Below are positions 22,794 through 32,205 of a stretch of 64,000 nucleotides of DNA, one piece after another. The notes under the pieces are model-generated. The model ran no database searches, was not told the origin of the DNA, and saw nothing but the letters and a program-made list of their open reading frames with translations. The DNA comes from Stictocephala bisonia (Eukaryota; Arthropoda; Insecta; Hemiptera; Membracidae), in contig JAQJVL010000160.1 in the NCBI GenBank assembly GCA_035578905.1, positions 1,339,560 to 1,403,559 of the forward strand. Reading direction: 5' to 3'. A program made the translations under genes and the position numbers. The first letter of the stretch is position 1; each line of letters begins with the position of its first letter.

Positions 22794-25673
22794 ATGGCGT
22801 CTCACTCTTCCTCCCCCCTGCCACCATCAACTTTACAATCAGATCACTTCGCCAGCACCCTTGCCCCCTACTCCAGACTTCTTAAGACAGCCCATGTCAA
22901 TACTCAATCTCTTCTTGGTCATATTGACGAATTTCGTTTAATTTTTGAATTTTCTTCTTTTGATATCGTTTTAATTTCCGAATCCTGGCTCAAGCCTAAT
23001 ATATCAGATAAAAGTGTTGATCTATCTGGATATACTCTTTATCGTAATGATCGTCTGTCCAAAGGTGGTGGAGGAGTTGCAGCTTTTGTCAAATCTAATT
23101 TACCTACTACAATACTGTACTCCTCTGACACCACCAGGTTGGGGCGCCCTGAGTACATGTTTCTTGATGTTTCTGTTAATAATATACATGTTTTAATTTC
23201 TGTTTGTTATAGGGCACCTAATCTTGGTTTTCTCGTTGAATTTGAATCCATTCTTCTTGATCTTATGGCTCGTTATAGTCATGTCATTGTAACTGGTGAC
23301 TTTAACTCGAACCTTTTGGGCCCTGCTACTTACGATCAGACTTACTTAACAAGAATGTTTCACTCTTGTAACATGACTATACTGCCTTTACAAGCAACCC
23401 ATCACACTGCTACTACGGATACATGGCTGGACGTCATGGCTGTCTCTGACCTGTCCCATGTAGTGCACCACGGTCAGCACCCTGTCCTTGGCCTGTCAAG
23501 ACACGATTTAATATTTTGTGTATATCGTCTAACCACCCCTAAATGTGAACCCAAATTCATCTCGTACAGGAGACTCAATAATATTGATTCTGATGCACTT
23601 CTAGCTGATGCACTCCTAATGTCTTGGCATTATATAATCCACGCTCCTGATGTCAATACTATGGTAAACATGTTTAATAATTTCACAATTTGTCTCCTTG
23701 ATAAGCATGCTCCCTTGATCACTAAGAGGGTCACCAAGAAACCAGCCCCATGGATTAATGACTACTTACGTCAACTACAGAGGTTAAGGGACATTGCTTT
23801 TCGTAGGGCTAAAAGAACCAAGTCATCTGACGATTGGGCGGAGTATAAAAGACTGAGGAATAAGACTCAGCAACAATTTCGCAATGCCAAGATACGATTC
23901 TATTATAGATCTTTCTCTGGTGTCATATGTACTAAAGGCTTGTGGTCTAAGGTCAGGGAGCTAGGCATTGGTAAGACCAATAGTGACAAACCTGTTTCCC
24001 TTGATCTTAATATCGTAAATAAATATTTCACTAACATTCCAATCGATCTGTCCAGAGCTCGTGACTTTGTCAGTGAGCTGAATGCCACTCCTCTTTGCCG
24101 CCCTCGCCATCAGTTCGTCTTCACTCAGGTGACTGAGGCTGATGTGCTTGATGCTGTGATGAGGATGACTAGCAACGCAGTCGGTACTGATAAAATCCCT
24201 ATTAAAATTCTCAAACTTTTACTTCCAGCAATACTGACTGTGATTACAGCTATTTTCAATAAATCTTTAACCACATCTACTTTTCCGTCTGAGTGGAAAT
24301 CTGCTATTGTGCGCCCTCTACAAAAAGTTTCGTCACCTCAAGTTGCATCAGATTTCAGACCTATCAGTATCTTGCCAGCGTTGTCAAAATGCCTCGAAAG
24401 GTTAGTCCACCGTCAGATGTCATCGTTTATGGAGAGTGCTGGATTATTGTCCAATTTCCAATCTGGATTCCGTTCAAGATTCAGTACTTCCACTGCCCTT
24501 CTTAAAATTACTGACGATGTCCGCTCTGCTATTGATAAGTCCCTACTTACCATCTTGACTCTATTTGATTTCTCTAAAGCTTTCGACTGCGTTTACTATC
24601 CCCTTCTTTATATAAAAATGCTCTCTGGTGGTTTTTCTGATGGTTGTATTGAATGGGTCAGGTCGTACTTGACGGACCGTCGGCAGTGTGTAAAGGCAGA
24701 CAACAGAAAATCTGACTGGGAACTGGTGACTAGAGGTGTGCCCCAGGGTTCTGTGCTTGGGCCACTCTTATTCTTACTCTACATTAACGATGTCACTACT
24801 GTTATCAATTTCTGCAAATTTCACTTATACGCTGACGACCTACAAATATATACTCACTTCACTCTGAAAGACTTGCCTACTGCCGTAACTAACATTAACT
24901 GTGATATCCAGTCTATCACAAATTGGGCTGTCAAGCATGGCTTAAAGCTCAATGAGGCCAAAACCCAAACAATATTGTTGGGCTCTACTAGACTCACTTC
25001 TAACATTGACCTGACAAATATACCAAAACTCAAACTTAACAATACAGAATTACCGTTTTGTGACAAAGTTAAAAACCTAGGACTTATTATGAATAAAAAT
25101 TTGAACTGGACTGATCAAGTAGCTGTAATGTGTAATAGAGTTTTTGCTGCTATACACACTTTGAAAAGATTTGCCATGTTTTTCCCTCTCAATGTCAAGG
25201 TGTTGTTAGTAAAGACTCTAGTTTTCACTCACTTTAACTACTGTGATACTGTAATCAATGACATGTCTGTTGAGCTCGCGGAAAGATTACAGCGTGCCCA
25301 AAACTACTGTATCAGATTTATTTTCAACCTGAGGCGAAGGGATCATGTTACTCCATTTTTCTACCAATTATCTATCTTAAAGTTAAACAATCTTCGACAA
25401 TTCCATATCCTGATATTGTTGCACAGTGTTCTTCAAAACCAAATTCCTAATTATCTGTCAGAGCAGTTTGTTTATCTGTCACAAGTTGGTGTGCGTAGAA
25501 CAAGACGTGGTGAGTCAATGTTAGCTATTCCAGTTCATCGCACCACCACTTTCAACAAATCATTTATTGTCTCCGCGTGCAGGCTCTGGAATGCTCTGCC
25601 TGATAATATCAGATCCATCGATAAGCGCACTAGGTTTGGGGCGGAGGTGAGGTGCTATCTGCTGCGGGCCTAG
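22794..25673 (+). CDS. LINE ORF2 protein: endonuclease and reverse transcriptase, intact
   Basis: The ORF has 959 codons from MASHSSSPLPPS. The open frame extends 36 codons further upstream to 22686, but that part is low-complexity spacer, so I prefer the ATG at 22794. The N-terminal ~240 residues form an APE-type endonuclease: AHVNTQSLLGHIDEF, SESWL, RNDRLSKGGGGVAAFV, CYRAPN, GDFN (~168-171) and SRHDLI. The RT core runs from about 505 to 720: DFRPISILPALSKCLERLV, FQSGFR, FDFSKAFDCV, RGVPQGSVLGPLLF and LYADD (catalytic ADD at ~680-682). A C-terminal domain ends CRLWNALPDNIRS. No stop or frameshift interrupts it, so the insertion is recent. It would nick target DNA and copy the element RNA there. 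Clade: CR1/Jockey-type, not resolved further. Confidence 0.9.
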   Translation: MASHSSSPLPPSTLQSDHFASTLAPYSRLLKTAHVNTQSLLGHIDEFRLIFEFSSFDIVLISESWLKPNISDKSVDLSGYTLYRNDRLSKGGGGVAAFVKSNLPTTILYSSDTTRLGRPEYMFLDVSVNNIHVLISVCYRAPNLGFLVEFESILLDLMARYSHVIVTGDFNSNLLGPATYDQTYLTRMFHSCNMTILPLQATHHTATTDTWLDVMAVSDLSHVVHHGQHPVLGLSRHDLIFCVYRLTTPKCEPKFISYRRLNNIDSDALLADALLMSWHYIIHAPDVNTMVNMFNNFTICLLDKHAPLITKRVTKKPAPWINDYLRQLQRLRDIAFRRAKRTKSSDDWAEYKRLRNKTQQQFRNAKIRFYYRSFSGVICTKGLWSKVRELGIGKTNSDKPVSLDLNIVNKYFTNIPIDLSRARDFVSELNATPLCRPRHQFVFTQVTEADVLDAVMRMTSNAVGTDKIPIKILKLLLPAILTVITAIFNKSLTTSTFPSEWKSAIVRPLQKVSSPQVASDFRPISILPALSKCLERLVHRQMSSFMESAGLLSNFQSGFRSRFSTSTALLKITDDVRSAIDKSLLTILTLFDFSKAFDCVYYPLLYIKMLSGGFSDGCIEWVRSYLTDRRQCVKADNRKSDWELVTRGVPQGSVLGPLLFLLYINDVTTVINFCKFHLYADDLQIYTHFTLKDLPTAVTNINCDIQSITNWAVKHGLKLNEAKTQTILLGSTRLTSNIDLTNIPKLKLNNTELPFCDKVKNLGLIMNKNLNWTDQVAVMCNRVFAAIHTLKRFAMFFPLNVKVLLVKTLVFTHFNYCDTVINDMSVELAERLQRAQNYCIRFIFNLRRRDHVTPFFYQLSILKLNNLRQFHILILLHSVLQNQIPNYLSEQFVYLSQVGVRRTRRGESMLAIPVHRTTTFNKSFIVSACRLWNALPDNIRSIDKRTRFGAEVRCYLLRA

Positions 25674-27462
25674 CGGGAGTAGTGGTTGGTGTCGCTGTGG
25701 CTTGGTGGTGGTGGTAATGAGTGATTGTGCCGAATGAATGTAGTTTTGAATAAATGTTATGAATAACAGTAGTTTTGTTTGAGATAGTCGAAATATTTTT
25801 AAGTTTAAATATAATGTTTCACATTTTTTGACTTTATATGTTTTACTTCGTACATTGCAATTTCTATTTTGTATTTCCTTGTAAATTATTATTTATATTT
25901 GAAAATATCTTGTTATGTATGATGAGGTTAAGTGGTAGAGAGGGCTTTGCAGCCCTAACTTCGCCTCTTGAATATAAATAAAGACGTTTTTCATTTCATT
26001 CCATTTCATTTCATTTCCCAGTTATTGTCATCTTCAAGTAAACCTAACGCTCTGCAGGCAGACTGATAAGTGGGATGAACTACTCCAGATACCCTTTTAA
26101 GATCAATAAAACTTGTAGGCCCTTTAACTTCATGAAGAAGCATGCGGAGATAGTAACATTCTCTGTTGTTATGGTACACTGTGTAAACTCGACCAAGTAC
26201 ATGATCTTTTTTTATTCCTGGATGTCCTGGAACGGCTTTGCCTTGTTTACGACGACTAAACTTGTTATTTTTCCAGGTATAGTAAGCAGGTACTTCACTG
26301 TAAATTAGATTTCTGGCAAAACTGTCAGATTTGCAAAGCTCAAAGAATGCCAGAAGAGTCGTTTTTGGTGGATTCAGAAGTTTTTCTTGGACATTTTCGG
26401 GGTTGAAATAAACTCTCTGACCATTTTCAAGATGTACAGCTAAATGCATTACAGGAGGATATCTTTCATGGATTGGGAAACAAAATATACGCCAAGCTGC
26501 TTCGGAACTACTGACGTAACGGCCTGCTTCATAGCTTGATACTTCGTCTCTCTCGTTTTCCAAAACAAAAGCTGCTTGATCACTGCCCTTGTTAACGTAT
26601 TTACAAATGTGTTTTATTGACTTGACAGAATTACACAATTCCACGTTGATGTGTGCTAAAAAGGTACGTGACAGAACAGGATTTTACGGCACTACCCACC
26701 TACTTTCTATGTCTACTCCATTTATGTTGACTGTGTAACCACCATCAGCTGGAGACCTTCGACGGTACTGAGGGTAGCCATCGTCAGCAGTTTGGGTTTC
26801 TTTGGATAAGGGACGTGGATATCTTTTGAGCATGAGCCATTAACAATGCAGAATGAACTCCTATTTAAGTTGCCACAAGGACCGTGGATCATCGTAGACT
26901 TGATAATTTCATGTAGTTCAGGGTCCATTTCAGGGTCGGGTATCTCAGCACTAATCACATTATCTGTTTCGTCAGCCATGATCCTATTTTGCAGCCACAG
27001 CAAAATGTGTACATGAGGCAAGCCACGCTTCTGCCACTCCACAGTATACATGTAACACCTACTTTGGCCCAAAATTGAACCTTTAGTTAAAAGATTAATC
27101 AGTTTTTTTCACTTTCAAATGGAACACCCAAGCTATGATGTCGTGTCTATCTTGAGGTTTATGGCCGTCTTTTAAGGCAGCTTCAATTTCTGTACATTTC
27201 GGATTACACGTAAATGTTATGAACAAATTAGGACGACCATAGTGACGAACATACGTCATGGCGTTCTGAGTTCTCTCGTGCATATAGCGCTGACCACCAG
27301 TAAAACTGGATGGTAACACGACCATTTGTCCTATATCTGAAACGTTAGCATCCCCCTTACACATGGCGTCTTTAAGGTGAACATAATTTTCCGCTCGCAG
27401 CTTACTCTGATTAATTAATCTTATGAAGTTTAGTCTCTCCGTCTCAATTTTAGCATACATAT

Positions 27463-27658
27463 GTGTATATATATATGTGTAACTTAGTAATATTTTTAGT
27501 TATTTATTTAACTTATATATTAATAAGAGTAATATTATGGTTTATATTATGTGCATGAAGTGAGCTCAAGAAACCCCAGCATGAACTTTAAGAATAAATT
27601 TAACTGCTTTAGTGTAACTGGTTTTGTAAACTGTTCTAAAGCATGCAAATAAAATAAA
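27463..27658. repeat. 196-bp insertion within the Helitron gene
   Basis: The reading ...FNQYLVD and MYAKIETERL... would be contiguous without this stretch. It is flanked by ATAT on both sides (27459-27462 and 27659-27662), consistent with a 4-bp target duplication or a slip in TA-rich DNA. No terminal inverted repeat is obvious, and the family is unknown. Confidence 0.5.
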
Positions 27659-28589
27659 ATATCAACCAAATACTGATTGAAAAGGCTGCAGTACAGAAAT
27701 AAGTAACTTTCATCGCCTTATATTTCCATTATTCTGTAAGCGTAAAAGTCGCAAGCTGATACCTTTTTATTGAGAGGTACGTTAGATATCGGATCACGTT
27801 GTAAAATATTGATAGCGTAGCCATCTTCTCCAAGACAGAACATAAGAGGAGACTGGAGTGCGTCATATGCTCGATGCGTTTCACTTATCCGTATTAACTT
27901 TGCGTTTCTACTGTGTAAAATAATATCTCTCTTTTCAAACTCCTGGCCCACAATAATCAAAGCGACCTCTCTTGTTGCTGGTGCGTTGAAATGACCTTTA
28001 TGTCCATCTGCAGGGTTCCTATCCGCATGAATAACAACCTTGAATTCCTGACCTTCCGGAACATTTTCAATTGCAGTTTTAAAATCTCGAATATAAGGAT
28101 TGTTACCATGCAGACATTTTTGAATTTGACTAACTAAAGAAGGTTTAACTATGTTAAAGAGGTTGGCTCTTATTTCCGTTTCTCTTTCGTCGTTCCCAAC
28201 AAAATAAATTTGTAAAAAAGAGAGATTTTGTTGGTGGGAAGGTAGCAAACTTCCTATTCGATGGTAAACTTGCCCTTGTACCTTAAAAGTTGGCATGACA
28301 TTTCCTTCTACCACCTCTTTAGCTCCGAATTAAGTCATATGGAAACAGCCATTATACTTTCTGATATTTGATAGTTGTAAGAAGACTATGGAGTGGTTCA
28401 GGAAGCTGTTGAATAGAAGGAAAATAAACCTTGTTATTGCTGTAGCATAAGCCAGGACTTTCTTCCTTCTACTTGTTTGTATGGCACCACTTACATTCAA
28501 TGTAGCCACCAAGAGAGACAACCTTGTCATTACTGTAATCTGTGAGGCGTTCATATTTAAATCCAGATAAAGATTTTGTTTTCAATGGG

Positions 28590-28910
28590 ATCAACTGCCT
28601 CTTTTCATTGTACCTTCGAACAGCTTCCTGATTAACTTCCACGTGTCTAATTGAGTATTTAGCTCCCGAACACCTATTAACATCAGGATTGTTTTTATTA
28701 TAGGTATTTACAGCCTCTCTGTGTAATTCCGGATTATTTTTGTTGTATTTTTTCACAGCCTCTCTATGAACTTCAGAGTTACCTTTAGTGTACTTTTTCA
28801 CAGCCTCTCTATTTACTTCCGGATTCCTTTTATGGTATTTTTTCACTGCTTCTCTGTTGATTTCGGGACATTTTTTGTTGTGTCTTTGTACGGACTCTCT
28901 ATGTTTTTGC
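28590..28910 (-). repeat. 45-bp (15-residue) tandem repeat within the Helitron ORF
   Basis: Six to seven units of the type KKYHKRNPEVNREAV follow one another, with variants such as KKYNKNNPELHREAV and AKYSIRHVEVNQEAV. The repeats are basic and helix-prone. They lie between the OTU domain and the Rep region. Similar charged repeats are known from other insect Helitron proteins. A nucleic-acid-binding role is an inference only. Confidence 0.85.
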
Positions 28911-29639
28911 CTTTTGATTCTATCAGTAACTCTAGAACGTCAATTTTTTCTTCTTTTCTTACCAACACCTACATCAACAGTTGAGATTATTTCGGAAGAA
29001 GAGGAAGTAATTAGGTCAGTACTGGACGTTACTTTAATATCACGTTTAACAGATTTTAACAAATAGTTAAGTGGCAAATCATCGTCTGTGCCGTCTTGAG
29101 CAGTTTGTTCATCATCAATATTTTCTGCGTATTCACTCCTACGCAAAGTGCAATTAATTAATAGGCTTATCAACGACAGTTGTTGCAACTGCAGGTGTGT
29201 ACTGAGGACAAAGAGGTTCAAAGTGGGCATTCATCATGGGTCCAGAAGACTTAAATCACAATATTGGTTTTTCCTGTTCATACTCATCAGGCTGTACAAT
29301 CACCAAACCATCACGATAGATCACCAGATGGTAAGGGTATATTTCACAGTGCGTTGCATATGTGGTGTAAAGAGACATGTCAGCACGGTATTCAGCTAAA
29401 CTTCTATAAATGTTACCACACGGCATCATTGTATGCTCATGAAACCGGTGCCAGTTTCATGAAAACGTACTCTACAACGCCTGCTCGCAGTTGAGGCGCA
29501 TTGGAGACATTACCGTACATGAGGTAAGACAGGGAGTAAAAAAAGCACGACCCATCAGCACCCACAGGTACAATACGATGAGGTACCATAACCCCATCAA
29601 CATTAATATGTTCCATCATCGCAATTGTGTTTGTTGATC

Positions 29640-31216
29640 AGAATCTATTTTCACGTAGCAAAGTCAAATGTACAAAAAAAGAAGCTTAGAAACTGAGAAT
29701 CAAAAACAAAAATGTAGTTAAGAAAGGACAAATTAAAATATAGTAGTTATCATCTTAAAAGCTGAAAGAGTGACAGCTTTATATAAACAACTTAAAAACT
29801 AAAATTAACCTTTACAAAAAATTCTAGAATGCCAAATTGATCAAAATAGTATTAACTAAATTAGAGAGACTTTAAAGTAGAGAGTTAAACATTAAGTAAG
29901 AAAGTGAAAAGTAAAAATAAAAATATTTATCTTCTATGAAAAGGCTAGGAGCAACAGCTATAGTAGGAAACACCTACCTAATAAAAACAGAAAAGTAGTT
30001 AAGAAAGCAAAAATTAAAATATTATAGTAGCTATCGTCTTAAAAACCGAAAGAGCGACAACTTTATGTAAAAAAATAACAAAATTAAACTAACCTTTAGA
30101 AACAATATAGAATGACTAACTTGATAAAAAGAGTACTAATTAAAGTAGAAAAACTTAATTTTAAACTGAATCCAACAGGAGTAGTAGTATAGGAAAGCAC
30201 GGAAGCGGTCTGTAACAGAACAGCAACTAGACTGAACAAACCACACTGTGTGCAAGAATGTCTGTTCTCTGAGGGAGGGAGGTGTGTTATCAGTATTGAC
30301 CTTTAGACTAAACCCAGATATTCATGATCGAGTCTGACATCAATTTTATGCATCACACCCTCTTTAACTGTTAGTTTTATATAAGTAAAAAACAGCTAAC
30401 TAAACAGCAACCTTCGTTAAATTTAGATCAGTAGCTACTCAAGTGACTACAAAAGTCGTTATATAAAAATTTAATATAGATAGATATACGTGCAACGGTT
30501 CAATATCCTAGGTCCTATCATTGTAGACATAAAGTTATTATAGTTGGTCAGAATTAGTAAAGAAATAATATATTATTTTATCCTGGTTACGTTATCTTAT
30601 TCCTAAAACTAAAACACTATAAGAAAAAACCGGCTATAAAATTAATTAAATTAGTCAAATACAGCACTTATGGCCGACATATTGCTTTTCATATTTATTT
30701 TTAAATATTGTTTTTGGGCTGTTCTGGCGCTAAAGCTGTTGAAAGTTGTTGAAAACTACATTCTTTACCATAATACTATGTGTTAAAAAAGTTAAACCAA
30801 CTAATTATTAGAGAAATATTTGCCAAAAACAGCGTGATTTCTCCACTTTTTGATGAAATTTGGAAGTTTGTGCTTTTAAGCCAAACGGTGAGAGATATGA
30901 AAAAAAGGCAAGATACCAAAGTTGTAGATAATCTAATTCCAGACTAACGATTTTCTGTCAAATTTTAAATTCGATGAACGGTTAAGCCAGTAGAACCAAA
31001 AAACTGGATCGACTACACTACGCTTTTGGGGCTTTTTGGCACCCCCAAAACCCCCCTTAGAGTTGGAATTTCCCAAAATCCTTTCTTACTGCACGCATTC
31101 AGTATGCAAGGAATATTGTGTAAAAATTTCAGCTTCCTAGGTATTACCATTTGGGCTGTAGAGCGATCAGTGAGTGAGTCAGTCAGTGAGTGGTATTTGG
31201 CTTTTATAGATATAGA
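29640..31216 (-). other. Helitron 5' leader with internal duplication
   Basis: Non-coding. Bases 29706-29880 and 29992-30165 are about 80% similar direct repeats (period ~288 bp, both containing 'gttaagaaag.aaaaatta' and 'ctttaga.aaa'). The distal 350 bp (30860-31216) contain the sequence commonly next to insect Helitron 5' ends. Confidence 0.55.
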
Positions 31217-32205
31217 TTAAGAAACGCAACTTAAATCAAGATTTGTTGGTTGAAACAATCTATAAAGTGTCTTCAGAAAATAGTTAATCGTAAACGTTTT
31301 ATAACCATCATTATTATGTGGGCTGGTTAGATAGGTCAACATGTGATTCTAAAATCATCGTGAAAAAAATTATAGGTCGTGATTTCTGTCCCGTTGCTAG
31401 TCAATATCAGTAAAGGCAGAGAACCTGGTTTGGGATATGGATCAACACCACTGTACAGTATGGGTTAGTGAGTGGGTACTTTTTAAGTTGTAGCAAAAAT
31501 TATAGAACTATAGATCTATAATCTTTGGTTGTAGCCAAATTTCTATAAAAGTAAAAACAATTCTATTAAAAAAAAAAACGTCGATTATAGGAGTAAAGTC
31601 ATGGTAAAATCCAGTGGATTTCGATGAGACTCTTCTATCGATAGGCTGCCTCAGATTCGAACTTTTGAGACTCGAATCTCGACATGATCCAAGCTCGAGT
31701 GTGCTTACTTACTGTTCAGTCGTTCAGTGTCGAGTGTCGTGTCATTCATATTCAGATTAGATCATTATTAAGTGAAAGTGAAATCAGAAAAAGTTTAGAG
31801 GTTATGCACTCAGTTAGGTTAAATTTGATTCAGATTTGGTTTTGGTCCGGTCGTTGGCATATTAAAATGTATTTTTATGAAATAATATTTATGTTCATGT
31901 CAAATGTACAAAGTTTGTTTAGGATTAAAGAAAGTGTTTAGCCGTGTTAAAGGTGTTATCCATAACAACAAACTGTTATCAATACAAGCTTGGTTTTAAT
32001 AAATCTTGAATTTTATTTTAAGCTGACATATTAAACTGTTGAATGAGAGGCAGTGTTTATTTTAGTGAATATTCTAGTGCATGAGACTAAATGAAGTCAT
32101 TTGGTCTTCAAGTTGGACCTCTGTGAATTTTAGACATTTATTTTGGAAATTGTTTAATGTTAAGTAGGACTAGGTCTATTAGAGTTAGTAACTTTTGAAA
32201 TTAAA
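31217..32205 (+). other. Upstream region of the ACAD9-like gene
   Basis: Non-coding. It starts at the Helitron border and includes a DRE-like motif at 31636-31643 and TCAGT initiator-like words at 31716-31731. The remaining ~480 bases before the start codon would be 5' UTR and possibly an intron. No convincing upstream coding exon was found. Confidence 0.4.
31636..31643 (+). promoter_or_regulatory. DRE-like promoter motif (TATCGATA)
   Basis: An exact TATCGATA palindrome lies 80-95 bp before initiator-like TCAGT words (31716, 31727). DRE/DREF sites are frequent in promoters of insect housekeeping and mitochondrial genes. Together with the downstream intact gene it suggests a genuine promoter, although an 8-bp word alone can be chance. 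Confidence 0.4.

Larger units (their letters stand above)
21617..26015 (+). mobile_element. 4.4-kb LINE inserted in the Helitron, with 5-bp target duplication
   Basis: The flanking word TCCCA occurs at 21612-21616 and 26016-26020. Removing 21617-26020 rejoins the Helitron frame (…NNW / WDITLEEA…). The 3' end is a short (CATTT)n-like tail after 'aataaagacg'. The 5' end is truncated inside ORF1. ORF2 is intact and ORF1 survives only as its last ~55 codons. The insertion is opposite in orientation to the Helitron. Confidence 0.85.
26021..29619 (-). pseudogene. Helitron protein, N-terminal part: OTU, charged repeats, Rep
   Basis: Order on the minus strand: an OTU-like cysteine protease start at 29619 (VGADGSCFFYSLSYLMYG); 15-residue lysine-rich repeats at 28910-28590; a pre-Rep block at 28314-27721; and the Rep endonuclease at 27460-26700, with FITFTCNP and the HUH motif in GLPHVHILLWL (~27010). 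The Rep Tyr region (IKHICKYVNKGSD) follows at about 26610, and the block ends LLEDDNNW at the LINE insertion. Stops and shifts occur near 29150, 28330, 27720 (in-frame TAA), 27080 and 26690. In intact Helitrons this region nicks and ligates single-stranded ends. This copy cannot. Confidence 0.85.
20080..31216 (-). mobile_element. Helitron (rolling-circle transposon) with OTU, Rep and helicase, decayed
   Basis: The 5' end is at 31216. On the minus strand it reads A|TCTATATCTATAAAAGCC followed by a CACTCACTGACTGACTCAC-type tract, as in many insect Helitrons. A 1.6-kb leader precedes the coding part. The protein remains run from 29619 to 20082, with a 4.4-kb LINE (21617-26015) inserted in the middle. 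The helicase stops after the AMTINKSQGQSL motif, so the C-terminus and the hairpin-CTRR 3' end are missing at the border with the mariner element. Confidence 0.8.
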
